A DNA stretch of 64,000 nt from Alistipes sp. CAG:435. GTDB taxonomy: Bacteria > Bacteroidota > Bacteroidia > Bacteroidales > UBA932. Below the pieces are notes generated by a model that was given only the letters and a program-made list of their open reading frames with translations, was not told where the DNA came from and did no database searches. The stretch covers positions 62,001 through 126,000 of the forward strand of contig FR893179.1 in assembly GCA_000433355.1 (NCBI GenBank), read 5' to 3'. Shown here piece after piece: positions 42,600 to 51,697 of this stretch. Numbering within the stretch: position 1 is the first letter of the stretch; each line of letters starts with the position of its first letter. A program made the translations under genes and the position numbers.

Positions 42600-42992
42600 A
42601 TGAAGAACTTGGAAGACGAATCGAGGGGGAGATGTCTGGAGTGTGGGGATGTTCTTCCTTACGGGCGCAGCGATATGAAGTTTTGCTGCGTCACTTGCAA
42701 AAGCAGGTACCACTATGTCAACAGCGGCCATCTGAAGGGGCTGCGGCTGAGAACCATCGGGGCGCTTGACCGCAACCACGGGATTCTGATGTCCCTGTTG
42801 GAGAATGGTGTCACATCAATGAATATTCCTGACCTTGCTCAGATGGGCTACAGGTTTGACTGTGTCACATCGTACCACAAGGTCAGGAATCACAATGAAT
42901 ATCGTTGCTACGATATCAAATATTATTTGTCGGAAAGCCGCTTGTTCGGGCTCTCAAAGGTCGAGACAGGCCCGCCGGTGAAGAAACCTTAG
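42600..42992 (+). CDS. Small zinc-ribbon-like protein of unknown function
   Basis: A 130-aa protein. The N-terminus has two cysteine pairs, CLECGDVLP and FCCVTCKSRYHY, which fit a treble-clef or zinc-ribbon site. The rest is helical and basic (GLRLRTIGALDRNHGILMSL, YRCYDIKYYL). Its C-terminal 4 bases overlap the end of the convergent nupG-like gene. I do not recognise a precise family; DNA or RNA binding is possible from the zinc site. Confidence 0.65.
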   Translation: MKNLEDESRGRCLECGDVLPYGRSDMKFCCVTCKSRYHYVNSGHLKGLRLRTIGALDRNHGILMSLLENGVTSMNIPDLAQMGYRFDCVTSYHKVRNHNEYRCYDIKYYLSESRLFGLSKVETGPPVKKP

Positions 42993-44305
42993 GCCTCTTC
43001 GGCGCACTCCTCGTCCTTGCCGGGATCCTTGAACAGGAATATGAACAGGATGCCTACAAGAAGAGCGTAACCGGCGAACACGTACCAGGCTGTGGCCCAG
43101 TCAGGCTGGGCGGCGTTGTAAACGTAATGGTTCACGACCTTGCCGGCGGCCCAGGTTCCGATTGAGGCTCCGAGACCGTTCGTCATCAACATAAACAGTC
43201 CCTGGGCGCTGGAGCGGATGTCCTTGGTGGTCTTACGGTTCACGTAGAGGGATCCGGAGATGTTGAAGAAGTCGAACGCCACACCGTACACAAGGCAGGA
43301 GAGGATGAACAGCCATACTCCCGAGCCAGGGTTGCCGATTCCGAAGAATCCGAATCTGAGAACCCAGGCGAACATCGCGATGAGCATCACCTTTTTGATT
43401 CCGAACCTCTTCATGAAGAACGGGATGAGGAGGATGCATAGGGTCTCGGACATCTGGCTGAGCGAGATCAGGGCGTTGGCGTTGCGCGCGCCCCAGGCGT
43501 CGGCATATTCAGGACTTCCCGCAAAGGAGGAGATGAACGAGTTGGCGTAGCCGTTGGTGATCTGGAGAGACGCGCCGAGGAGCATCGAGAAAATGAAGAA
43601 CACGGCCATCTGCCTGTCCTTGAACAAGGAGAACGCCTTGAGACCGGTGGCTTCCATAAAGCTGCTGCCGCTGACCTTCTTGACAGGCACGTTCGGGAGA
43701 CTCAGCGCATAGAACCCGAGAATCAGGCTGAGAGCTCCGGAGGTGAAGAACTGGAAGTAGCTGTGCTGGTACTGGATTCCGGAAGGATCCTTCATAAAGT
43801 TCACGAACAGCATCGTGCAGATGAATCCGACCGTTCCGAATACACGGATCGGCGGGAACGCCTTGACAGTGTCCTTGCCGGCTCCTTCAAGACCTGCGTA
43901 GGCCACGGAGTTGGTAAGGGCGATTGTCGGCATGTAGAACGCCACGCTGATCGTGTAGAGGATGTAGAAAATGCTGAAATTGAAGTCCGGACCGACCAGA
44001 TACGCTCCTTCGGTCAGGTTGACGTTGCCCATCGCGTACAGTCCGGTGCCGAGCATCGAGACACCTGCGATGAGTTGGCAGAGAGACAGTGTCTTCTGTG
44101 CGGGGATCCATCTGTCGGCCACGATGCCGATTAGGGCTGGCATAAATATGGAGACGAATCCCTGTGTGGCGAAGAAAAGCCAGATCTGGGGACCAAGCCC
44201 GGCCTTGCCGAGAAAACTTCCCATAGATGTCAGGTACGCTCCCCAGATGGCGTACTGGAGGAAGTTCATAATGATCAGCCTGAGGCTGATGTGCTTGTTG
44301 CTCAT
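42989..44305 (-). CDS. Nucleoside:H+ symporter (NupG-like MFS permease)
   Basis: A 438-aa integral membrane protein with about 12 hydrophobic segments. The N-terminus (LRLIIMNFLQYAIWGAYLTS) and GIVADRWIPAQKTLSLCQLI match the nucleoside:H+ symporter family (NupG/XapB). It imports nucleosides across the inner membrane. The C-terminus is cytoplasmic and acidic (DPGKDEECAEEA). It stands alone, divergent from tgt. Confidence 0.9.
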   Translation of the reverse strand: MSNKHISLRLIIMNFLQYAIWGAYLTSMGSFLGKAGLGPQIWLFFATQGFVSIFMPALIGIVADRWIPAQKTLSLCQLIAGVSMLGTGLYAMGNVNLTEGAYLVGPDFNFSIFYILYTISVAFYMPTIALTNSVAYAGLEGAGKDTVKAFPPIRVFGTVGFICTMLFVNFMKDPSGIQYQHSYFQFFTSGALSLILGFYALSLPNVPVKKVSGSSFMEATGLKAFSLFKDRQMAVFFIFSMLLGASLQITNGYANSFISSFAGSPEYADAWGARNANALISLSQMSETLCILLIPFFMKRFGIKKVMLIAMFAWVLRFGFFGIGNPGSGVWLFILSCLVYGVAFDFFNISGSLYVNRKTTKDIRSSAQGLFMLMTNGLGASIGTWAAGKVVNHYVYNAAQPDWATAWYVFAGYALLVGILFIFLFKDPGKDEECAEEA

Positions 44306-44379
44306 AACGTTATTGTGTTTTTTGTTATTATGCGTATGGTCAAAACAAACAAATGTACGAGTTTTCGGCTAAAAATCAC

Positions 44380-44387
44380 TATCTTTG
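44380..44387 (+). promoter_or_regulatory. -7 element of the tgt operon
   Basis: TATCTTTG, 19 bases before the tgt ATG at 44407. No clear -33 TTTG is seen. Confidence 0.5.
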
Positions 44388-44406
44388 AGGGTTAAATTTT
44401 GGAAGA

Positions 44407-45552
44407 ATGGTTTTCAGAGAGATAGCGAAGGATCCCGGCTCAAGGGCAAGGACAGGCGTTTTCACCACCGATCATGGTGAGGTGAGGACTCCGATATTCA
44501 TGCCTGTCGGGACGGTAGGCTCCGTCAAGGGGGTCTATCACAGGGACTTGAAGGAGGATGTGAAGGCCGAGATCATCCTTGGCAACACCTATCATCTCTA
44601 TCTGAGGCCGGGTCTCGACACCTTGAAAAAGGTCGGCGGACTTCACAAGTTTGAGAACTGGGACAGACCGATCCTGACGGACAGCGGCGGATTCCAGGTG
44701 TTCTCTTTGACCAAAATCAGAAAAATCACCGAGGAGGGTTGCCGTTTCCAGTCTCACATTGATGGTTCGAGGCACACTTTTACACCAGAGAATAACGTTG
44801 ACACCCAGAGAGTTATCGGCGCTGACATAATGATGGCGCTTGACGAGTGCTGTCCAGGTGACGCTGACGAAAAGTACGCTGCCAAGTCTCTTAAACTGAC
44901 TCAGGGATGGCTTGAGCGTTATTTCAAGCATTTCTGTGAGACCGAGCCTCTGTACGGGTACAATCAGGTTATGTTCCCGATCATCCAGGGTTGTGTCTAT
45001 CCGGAACTCCGCAAACGGGCGGTTGACCACGCTGTCAGCCTCGTCGGAGACAGTGAGGCTGTCGGCGGTTTCGCGATCGGCGGACTTGCGGTAGGGGAGC
45101 CTACCGAGAAGATGTACGAGATGCTGGAACTCGTCTGCCCGCTCCTGCCGGACAACAGGCCACGCTACCTGATGGGAGTCGGCACGCCTGCCAACATCCT
45201 TGAGGGAATCGCGAGGGGAGTGGATATGTTCGACTGCGTGATGCCTACCCGCAACGGCCGCAACGGAATGCTCTTCACGTGGAACGGCATAATGAATATG
45301 CGCAATTCCAAGTGGGCGGAGGATTTCTCGCCGATCGATCCGGACGGAGCGTCGTTCGTCGACCGGACATATTCAAGAGCATACCTGCATCATCTTTTCA
45401 TCGCGAAGGAGATGTTCGCCGCGATGATAGCGAGCGAGCACAATCTTGCCTTCTACCTCGACCTTGTCAGAGAGGCGCGTCTGCACATCGAGGCGGGGGA
45501 TTTCGCCTCTTGGAAGGAAACGACCGTAAAAAGAATAAGCTCAAGACTTTAG
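44407..45552 (+). CDS. tgt: tRNA-guanine transglycosylase
   Basis: A 381-aa bacterial TGT that inserts the queuosine precursor in tRNA anticodons. Catalytic and substrate motifs are intact: TDSGGFQVFSL, MALDECCPGD, GGLAVGEP and DCVMPTRNGRNGMLFT. At the spot where E. coli TGT has its CxCxxC zinc cysteines, this protein reads DPDGASFVDRTYSRAYLHHL, without cysteines, as in other Bacteroidota. It starts a plus-strand run tgt-lptG-uraA with 4- and 10-base gaps. Confidence 0.96.
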   Translation: MVFREIAKDPGSRARTGVFTTDHGEVRTPIFMPVGTVGSVKGVYHRDLKEDVKAEIILGNTYHLYLRPGLDTLKKVGGLHKFENWDRPILTDSGGFQVFSLTKIRKITEEGCRFQSHIDGSRHTFTPENNVDTQRVIGADIMMALDECCPGDADEKYAAKSLKLTQGWLERYFKHFCETEPLYGYNQVMFPIIQGCVYPELRKRAVDHAVSLVGDSEAVGGFAIGGLAVGEPTEKMYEMLELVCPLLPDNRPRYLMGVGTPANILEGIARGVDMFDCVMPTRNGRNGMLFTWNGIMNMRNSKWAEDFSPIDPDGASFVDRTYSRAYLHHLFIAKEMFAAMIASEHNLAFYLDLVREARLHIEAGDFASWKETTVKRISSRL

Positions 45553-45556
45553 GAAT

Positions 45557-46648
45557 ATGAACGTGGGACTGAAGAAGATAGACTGGTACATCATAAAGAA
45601 GTTCATAATGACCTTCTTTATAGCCCTTCTTCTCATCATCGGAATCGTCATAATCTTCGACATCAGCGAGAAGATCAACCATTTCGTCGAGAACAAGGCT
45701 CCTCTTCACGCCATCGTCTTCGACTATTATGTGAACTTCGTCCCGTATTTTGTGAATATGTTCAGCCCGCTGTTCGTGTTCATCACGGTCATATTCTTCA
45801 CCTCCAGAATGGCGGCCAACAGCGAGATCATCGCCATTCTGTCCTGCGGCGTAAGCTACAAGAGGATGATGGTGCCGTATATGGTCTCCGCTTTGCTGAT
45901 CGCCACGCTTTCCCTTTCTCTCAACCTCTGGGTGATTCCGAGGGCGAACGTCAAGCGAATAAATTTTGAACTAAAATATATAAAACACAGGAACTCATTG
46001 TCCTCCAGTAATGTACATTATCAGATTGATCCAGGGAAGTTCGTCTCGGTCGAATCTTTCAGTTCATGGAACAACACCGCCTACGAATTCAGTCTGGAAG
46101 ACATAGAGGACAACAAGCTCGTCAAGAAGATTTCCGCCGAGAAGGCGGTATGGGACAGCACTTTCAATGGCTGGAAACTGAAGAATTACTTCATAAGGGA
46201 ATATACGGAAGGTCTTCAGGACCGTGTGACCACCGGTGCGGAGCTGGACACCGTGCTGAACCTGACAGTCACTGATTTTTATCGCAACAAGAAGACAGTC
46301 GAGACCTTGCCCGCGGAACAGCTTGATGAGTTGATCGCCACCCAGAAGATGAGGGGAGACGCCAACGTGATGTACGCGCTCATCGAGAAACACAACCGTC
46401 TCGCATTACCATTCTCGGCTTTCATCCTGACCCTTATGGGTGTGAGCCTTTCCTCCAGAAAACGAAGGGGAGGCATCGGCCTGAACATAGGAATAGGTAT
46501 CGGTCTCAGTTTCACCTACATCCTCTTCATGCGGTTCAGCCAGATGTTCGTCTATTCGGGAGCGTTGCCTCCGGTGGTCGCACTTTGGCTTCCTAACGTG
46601 ATATTCGGTATTATCGCCGCCGTTTTGTATATTCGAGCTTCTAAATAA
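45557..46648 (+). CDS. LptF/LptG-family permease (YjgP/YjgQ)
   Basis: A 363-aa permease of the LptF/G family, the membrane part of the ABC exporter that extracts lipopolysaccharide from the inner membrane. N-terminal helices (DWYIIKKFIMTFFIALLLII) are followed by three C-terminal helices (about residues 270-360) with a periplasmic beta-jellyroll between (YQIDPGKFVSVESFSSWNNT). The ATG lies inside GGAATATGAACG, 4 bases after tgt. Which of LptF or LptG it is cannot be told from sequence alone. Confidence 0.9.
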   Translation: MNVGLKKIDWYIIKKFIMTFFIALLLIIGIVIIFDISEKINHFVENKAPLHAIVFDYYVNFVPYFVNMFSPLFVFITVIFFTSRMAANSEIIAILSCGVSYKRMMVPYMVSALLIATLSLSLNLWVIPRANVKRINFELKYIKHRNSLSSSNVHYQIDPGKFVSVESFSSWNNTAYEFSLEDIEDNKLVKKISAEKAVWDSTFNGWKLKNYFIREYTEGLQDRVTTGAELDTVLNLTVTDFYRNKKTVETLPAEQLDELIATQKMRGDANVMYALIEKHNRLALPFSAFILTLMGVSLSSRKRRGGIGLNIGIGIGLSFTYILFMRFSQMFVYSGALPPVVALWLPNVIFGIIAAVLYIRASK

Positions 46649-46658
46649 CTTAATATTT

Positions 46659-47870
46659 ATGTCACAACAAACCTTATCCCCACTGAAACGATCCATTGTC
46701 GGAGTTCAGTTCATGTTTGTAGCTTTCGGTTCCACAGTACTGGTTCCACTTCTGGTAGGATTCGATCCAGCTATCGCTCTCCTCGCGGCCGGTCTCGGCA
46801 CTCTTCTTTTCCATGCCGTCACCGGAGGCAAGGTTCCGATCTATCTCGGCAGCAGCTTCGCGTTCATAGCCCCGATCATCAAGGCTACCGAACTCTACGG
46901 ACTGTCGGGAATGTTCTGCGGGCTCGTCGCTGTGGGACTTGTGTACATTCTGATGAGTTTTCTGGTCAAGTTGTTCGGTGTCAAGTTCATCAAGAAACTA
47001 TTCCCGCCGATCGTGATCGGACCGGTCATCATCCTCATCGGTCTTTCCTTGGCCGGAACGGGAGTCGATATGGCCAGCAAGAACTGGATCCTGGCTCTCG
47101 TGTCGCTCTTTGTGGCGATCATCTGCTCGTGCTGGGGTAAAGGTATGATAAAGCTCATCCCGGTTGTGTTCGGCGCACTCGCCGGCTACATCGTGGCCGT
47201 GATATTCTACAGAAGCTCAATGGATTTCTCGGGAGTCGCGAACGCTCCTTGGTTCCAGCTTCCGCATTTCTCGAAGATGAGCCTCTCCTGGCAGGCGATC
47301 GTGTTTATGGCTCCTGTGGCCATCGCTCCGATCATCGAGCACGTTGGTGATGTCTATGCCATCAGCGAGATCGCCGGTAAGGATTTCGTCAAGGATCCTG
47401 GCCTTCACCGTACGATGCTGGGCGACGGTCTTGCCTGCACCCTCGCGGCATTCCTCGGCGGCGCTCCTGTGACGACATATTCAGAAGTGACCGGCGCCGT
47501 GTCGCTCACCAAGGTGACAGACCCGGCTTGTATGAGAATCGCCGCTCTTTCCGCTATTCTGATTTCCCTTGTCGGAAAGGTCGGCGCGGCGATCCAGACC
47601 ATCCCGACAGCCGTTCTCGGTGGCATTATGCTCCTTCTTTTCGGTAGCATCGCATCCGTCGGAATCAGCAACCTTGTGAAGGCTCAGATTGACATGAACA
47701 AGACCCGCAACCTGATCATCGCCTCCCTCATCCTGACCATCGGAATCGGCGGCGCTGTCATCAGCTTCGGCAAGTTCTCACTCGCCGGCATCGGCCTCGC
47801 GTCAGTCGTCGGAGTTATCCTGAACCTCATCATCCCGGACAAGAAAGAGTCTGAAGAAGCTAACGCTTAA
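46659..47870 (+). CDS. Uracil/xanthine permease (UraA-like)
   Basis: A 403-aa NCS2-family transporter with about 12-14 membrane segments. Motifs include LGSSFAFIAPI, the substrate-site region APVAIAPIIEHVGDVYAISE and GGAPVTTYSEVTGAVSLTKV. These favour uracil-type substrates, consistent with nearby nucleotide genes (dut, nupG-like). It ends the tgt run and is followed by a clear terminator at 47882-47917. Confidence 0.92.
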   Translation: MSQQTLSPLKRSIVGVQFMFVAFGSTVLVPLLVGFDPAIALLAAGLGTLLFHAVTGGKVPIYLGSSFAFIAPIIKATELYGLSGMFCGLVAVGLVYILMSFLVKLFGVKFIKKLFPPIVIGPVIILIGLSLAGTGVDMASKNWILALVSLFVAIICSCWGKGMIKLIPVVFGALAGYIVAVIFYRSSMDFSGVANAPWFQLPHFSKMSLSWQAIVFMAPVAIAPIIEHVGDVYAISEIAGKDFVKDPGLHRTMLGDGLACTLAAFLGGAPVTTYSEVTGAVSLTKVTDPACMRIAALSAILISLVGKVGAAIQTIPTAVLGGIMLLLFGSIASVGISNLVKAQIDMNKTRNLIIASLILTIGIGGAVISFGKFSLAGIGLASVVGVILNLIIPDKKESEEANA

Positions 47871-47881
47871 TGAATATAAAG

Positions 47882-47917
47882 GTGTGCCCTATGAATATGA
47901 CAGGGTGCACTTTTTTT
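47882..47917 (+). terminator. Terminator after the uraA-like gene
   Basis: GTGTGCCCT pairs with AGGGTGCAC (two G-U pairs) across an 11-base loop that contains GAATAT, followed by TTTTTTT. Confidence 0.75.
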
Positions 47918-47940
47918 AATGAATATTCTGACATGAGAAT

Positions 47941-48384
47941 ATGAATGCATTGAAAGTCAAGATAGTAAACAAAAGCCAATGGCCCGACCCGGCTTACGCC
48001 ACTGAGGCGTCGGCCGGGATGGACCTTCGGGCGAACATCACCGAGCCGATTGTGCTGAAGCCATTGGAAAGGGTTCTGGTGCCCACGGGCATATTCATTG
48101 AGCTTCCTGTTGGCTATGAGGCGCAGATCCGCCCTCGCAGCGGCCTTGCCACGAAGCACGGCATCACCGTGATCAACAGCCCCGGGACCGTGGATGCGGA
48201 TTACCGTGGGGAACTGAAGACTTCGCTGGTCAACCTATCCAACGAGCCGTTCGAGATTGTTCCCGGCGAACGCATCGCCCAGATGGTTGTCGCCCGCCAC
48301 GAGCGGGTTGAGTGGGAGGATGTTGAAGTTCTCTCTGAAACCGAGCGTGGTGCAGGTGGATGGGGCAGCACGGGGAAGAAGTGA
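47941..48384 (+). CDS. dut: dUTP diphosphatase
   Basis: A 147-aa trimeric dUTPase that keeps uracil out of DNA and supplies dUMP. All five motifs are visible: ASAGMDLRANI, RPRSGLA, INSPGTVDADYRGEL, ERIAQMV and RGAGGWGSTG. The ATG lies inside GAATATGAATGC. It is followed after 75 bases by murF, with no pathway link. Confidence 0.96.
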   Translation: MNALKVKIVNKSQWPDPAYATEASAGMDLRANITEPIVLKPLERVLVPTGIFIELPVGYEAQIRPRSGLATKHGITVINSPGTVDADYRGELKTSLVNLSNEPFEIVPGERIAQMVVARHERVEWEDVEVLSETERGAGGWGSTGKK

Positions 48385-48459
48385 ATTATCTTTCTTGAAT
48401 ATGATTCCTCCCCTTGGGTGGGGAGGATTTTAGTTATAGATAGAGAATTGAAAACGAAT

Positions 48460-49905
48460 ATGGACATACAGAGACTATATGCCGCGTTCAAGGAATGCGG
48501 GCGTGTGACGACGGACAGCCGTGCCATCAGCGGCGGCGAGATGTTCTTCGGACTGAAAGGCGAAAATTTCGATGGTAATGAATATGCTCTCAAAGCTCTT
48601 GAGGCAGGGGCACGTTATGCCGTGGTGGATGAAGGTTCGACAGCGGCTGCTTCGGGAGATGCCCGTCTGATTGTCGTGCCGGACACGCTGGAGGCCTTGC
48701 AGGCTCTCGCACGTCACCATCGTGAGAACACTTTTGTGGATGGCAAACGTCTGACTGTCATAGGATTGACCGGAACCAACGGCAAGACCACCACCAAGGA
48801 ACTGATCACGAGAGTGTTGTCCGTGAAGTACAACGTCACGTCCACGCAAGGCAATCTGAACAATGACATCGGAGTGCCTCTGTCTGTCCTGAACATCAAT
48901 TCCGAGACGCAGCTTGCAGTCATTGAGATGGGGGCGAATCATCCGGATGACATCGAGAAACTGGTGAAGGTCTGCGAGCCTGACTATGGTCTTATCACGA
49001 ATGTCGGCAAGGCGCACCTGCTTGGGTTCGGTAGTTTTGAAGGCGTGAAGAAGGCCAAGGGAAAATTGTACGACTATATTTCCGAGCACGGAGGAAGCAT
49101 ATTCCTGAATGCTGATGATGAGAATCTGGCCGCTATGGCCGCCGAGCGTAAAGGCTTGAAGGTCATTGAATATGGCATCGGTTATTGGAACGCTATGGTT
49201 CTGCCGTCCGATGCGGACCATCCTTTTGTCCGGATGGCCATTCCTGACTCAGTCGCTGAGCCTGTCGAAACGAAAGAAGGCACCGAAAACCTGCTGTGCC
49301 TCGAAACTCACCTGGCCGGTTCGTACAATGCCAACAACATAGCCGCCGCCATCGCTGTAGGCCTCCATTTCGGAGTGTCCCTCGAAGACGCAATCCAGGC
49401 CGTGAGTGAATATATTCCTAAAAACAACCGCTCGCAGTTGGAAAAGACAGATCGCAACATTTTGATAGAGGATGCCTACAACGCCAATCCGACGAGTATG
49501 GCGGCCGCTCTTGACAACCTTGACACTGTGCAGGCTGCACATAAAGCCGTAATGATAGGGGATATGCGTGAACTTGGCACGGAGTCTGTCGCCGAGCATA
49601 TTGCCATATTAAAGAAATTGGCATTGATGGATTTGGATCTTGTCTGCCTCGTAGGGGAAGAATTCCGTAAAGCTCTTGACTCGGAACAGATGGTTCGACA
49701 GGTTCGCCATCCGTTCGCTTTGGGCGCTGAGCCTGTGGTTCGACAATGTTCGCCAACCAGCGAAGTGTCCCCCTCAAATACGAAATGGTTCCCGACCTCG
49801 GATGATCTGGTTACTTGGCTGAAGTCAAACCCAATCTCCAACCACACAATCCTCATCAAAGGTTCCCGCGGGATCCGGATGGAGAAGATTTTGTCAGAGT
49901 TATAG
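48460..49905 (+). CDS. murF: UDP-MurNAc-tripeptide D-Ala-D-Ala ligase
   Basis: A 481-aa MurF that adds D-Ala-D-Ala to the peptidoglycan precursor. The start is ATG 48460 (MDIQRLYAAFKECGRVTTDS), inside ACGAATATGG. ATP-binding GLTGTNGKTTTKEL, the ENDIGVPLSVL region (as LNNDIGVPLSVL) and EDAYNANPTSM are present. Two stretches are unlike the family: SVAEPVETKEG near residue 265 and MVRQVRHPFALGAEPVVRQC near 412-431. Both are encoded by REP-like palindromic DNA and look like in-frame insertions into surface loops. murF is apart from the usual cell-wall cluster. Its 3' end overlaps the convergent PAP2 gene by 50 bases. Confidence 0.93.
   Translation: MDIQRLYAAFKECGRVTTDSRAISGGEMFFGLKGENFDGNEYALKALEAGARYAVVDEGSTAAASGDARLIVVPDTLEALQALARHHRENTFVDGKRLTVIGLTGTNGKTTTKELITRVLSVKYNVTSTQGNLNNDIGVPLSVLNINSETQLAVIEMGANHPDDIEKLVKVCEPDYGLITNVGKAHLLGFGSFEGVKKAKGKLYDYISEHGGSIFLNADDENLAAMAAERKGLKVIEYGIGYWNAMVLPSDADHPFVRMAIPDSVAEPVETKEGTENLLCLETHLAGSYNANNIAAAIAVGLHFGVSLEDAIQAVSEYIPKNNRSQLEKTDRNILIEDAYNANPTSMAAALDNLDTVQAAHKAVMIGDMRELGTESVAEHIAILKKLALMDLDLVCLVGEEFRKALDSEQMVRQVRHPFALGAEPVVRQCSPTSEVSPSNTKWFPTSDDLVTWLKSNPISNHTILIKGSRGIRMEKILSEL
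49251..49272 (+). repeat. REP-like element inside murF (1)
   Basis: AGTCGCTGAGCCTGTCGAAA followed by CG matches the REP-like pattern seen intergenically at 41322-41344 and codes for a loop with SVAEPVET. Confidence 0.5.
49692..49760 (+). repeat. REP-like elements inside murF (2)
   Basis: GGTTCGACAGGTTCGCCATC and, inverted, GCGCTGAGCCTGTGGTTCGA form a palindromic pair, followed by CAATGTTCGCCAACC. The insertion keeps the frame. Confidence 0.55.
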
Positions 49906-50548
49906 GAAACTTCCTCTCGTCAAAAATCATAGTGAGCCCAGTGACAGGTACTTTGTCGATGCGAGTCTGGATGACATATCTGGCAAGCATTCCGACAAAG
50001 TAACCTATTGTCAGTCCGACAATTGTCCCGACAATCACATCACCGAGATAATGCTTCCCGACGAATATCCTGCTGACAGCCACCAGTGCCGCCCACGTCA
50101 ACGCGAACTTGTAGAAGCCGTTGTAGGTGTGTGTGCGGTCGTTTCTGAATCCGATGATCAGGCACATGGCAAGAGCGAAAGCGTTCGCCGCGTGTGCCGA
50201 GAAGAACCCGTAGAACCCTCCGCGGCCTTCCAGCACGTTCAGCCCTCCGAGGAGCATCCTCGCGCTGTAGCTTGGCCTGAGTCTATCGACTGAATGTTTT
50301 ACGATCGTGGAGAACTGGTCACACAGCCCGAACGCGATTCCGACAGAAACCAGCACAACCAGAGCCTTTTTCCATCCAAGCCTTCTGAACAGGAAATATG
50401 CGCAGATCGCATACGCCGGGATCCACACCGTCTTGTCCGACATCAGCATCCAGAGCTGGTCCGTTGCCGGCGTGCTGAAACTGTTCAGAAACAGGGTGGC
50501 GTTCTGATCAATCCTGTGCAGGAATCCTATGAGTGAAGCGCTGACCAT
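49856..50548 (-). CDS. PAP2-family membrane phosphatase
   Basis: A 230-aa type-2 phosphatidic-acid phosphatase-like enzyme with about five membrane segments. The three-part active site is present: KHSVDRLRPS (KX6RP), FFSAHAANAF (in place of PSGH) and SRIFVGKHYLGDV (SRX5HX3D). The likely substrate is undecaprenyl diphosphate or a lipid phosphate. The start overlaps the obgE stop by 22 bases, so both are on one transcript. The C-terminal 17 codons overlap murF on the other strand. Confidence 0.88.
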   Translation of the reverse strand: MVSASLIGFLHRIDQNATLFLNSFSTPATDQLWMLMSDKTVWIPAYAICAYFLFRRLGWKKALVVLVSVGIAFGLCDQFSTIVKHSVDRLRPSYSARMLLGGLNVLEGRGGFYGFFSAHAANAFALAMCLIIGFRNDRTHTYNGFYKFALTWAALVAVSRIFVGKHYLGDVIVGTIVGLTIGYFVGMLARYVIQTRIDKVPVTGLTMIFDERKFPITLTKSSPSGSRGNL

Positions 50549-51519
50549 AGCATATCCTTTAAGTCCTTGATCCCCTCACCGCTGACCGATGAGATGAACA
50601 CGTGAGGAATTCCCTTAGGCAGCGACGGCTCGATTTCTTTCTCGATGTCCTTGTCGATCAGGTCGCATTTGGTGATGGCCAGAACCCGATCCTTGTCCAG
50701 AAGTTCGGGGTTATATTCCTTAAGCTCGTTGAGCAGGGTCTCGTAGCTTGCCTTGATGTCGTCCTCTTCCGCGGAGACCATAAAGAGCAGCACCGAGTTC
50801 CTTTCGATGTGGCGGAGGAAGCGTATTCCTATGCCTCTTCCTTCGTGCGCCCCTTCTATGATTCCAGGGATATCCGCCATTACAAATGACTGATCGTCAT
50901 AATATTGTACGATTCCAAGATTCGGCTCCAGCGTCGTGAAAGCGTAGTTGGCGATTTTAGGTTTCGCCGCCGTGATCGCCGCCAGCAAGGTTGATTTTCC
51001 GGCGTTAGGGAAGCCTACAAGCCCCACATCAGCCAGCACCTTGAGCTCCAGGATGAACCATCCTTCCTGCCCATCCTCTCCCGGCTGCGCATACCTTGGA
51101 GTCTGGTTGGTGGCTGTCTTGAAGTTGTTGTTGCCCAGACCGCCACGTCCTCCCTTGCAGAGAATCCGCGTCTCTCCCGGCTCCATCATCTCGAACAGCA
51201 CCTCTCCGGTCTCCGCGTCCTTCGCCACGGTACCCACCGGCACGTCCAGAATGATGTCCTCTCCGTTCTTGCCGGTGCGAAGTCCGCCCTCTCCGTGTCC
51301 TCCTTCCTCTGCCTTGATGTGCTTGCGGTACTTGAGGTGGATAAGCGTCCAGAACTGCGGATTGGCCCGAAGGATGATATGTCCCCCACGGCCTCCGTCT
51401 CCGCCGTCCGGCCCCCCCTTAGGCACATACTTCGCCCTGTAGAGATGCATCGATCCCGCACCCCCGTGCCCCGAAGCGCACCAAATCTTCACGTAGTCTA
51501 TGAAATTGCTGTCCGGCAT
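50527..51519 (-). CDS. obgE: GTPase Obg/CgtA
   Basis: A 330-aa Obg GTPase acting in 50S ribosome assembly and stress response. The N-terminal glycine-rich Obg fold (GGAGSMHLYRAKYVPKGGPD, GGDGGRGGHI) is followed by the G domain: GFPNAGKST (G1), DIPGIIEGA (G3), TKCD (G4) and SSVSGEG (G5). The optional C-terminal OCT domain is absent, as in many Bacteroidota. It is the first gene of an obgE-PAP2 operon with a promoter box near 51655. Confidence 0.96.
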   Translation of the reverse strand: MPDSNFIDYVKIWCASGHGGAGSMHLYRAKYVPKGGPDGGDGGRGGHIILRANPQFWTLIHLKYRKHIKAEEGGHGEGGLRTGKNGEDIILDVPVGTVAKDAETGEVLFEMMEPGETRILCKGGRGGLGNNNFKTATNQTPRYAQPGEDGQEGWFILELKVLADVGLVGFPNAGKSTLLAAITAAKPKIANYAFTTLEPNLGIVQYYDDQSFVMADIPGIIEGAHEGRGIGIRFLRHIERNSVLLFMVSAEEDDIKASYETLLNELKEYNPELLDKDRVLAITKCDLIDKDIEKEIEPSLPKGIPHVFISSVSGEGIKDLKDMLWSALHS

Positions 51520-51654
51520 AGTACTCTATAAATCAATTTGTCAAATGATTGCGCAGACTCCCGTGCGGGTTTTGTGCGGCACCATTGCGCGCTGTAAAAC
51601 ACCTTTTTCTAATCGTGTTCTTCTCGCTGTTCCTCCCCGAAGCCTTCAATCATA

Positions 51655-51662
51655 CAAAGATA
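51655..51662 (-). promoter_or_regulatory. -7 element upstream of obgE
   Basis: TATCTTTG on the minus strand, 136 bases before the obgE ATG. It implies a leader of about 130 nt containing a G/C-rich segment near 51555-51590. Confidence 0.45.
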
Positions 51663-51697
51663 GTAAAAGTTTGGGAAAGAAAGGTTATTCTGAAATA

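Noticed and set aside
51500..51697. Longer version of the small frame near 51698
   Set aside because: It would begin within the divergent obgE gene and its leader; only the part from 51698 looks protein-like, and even that is weak.
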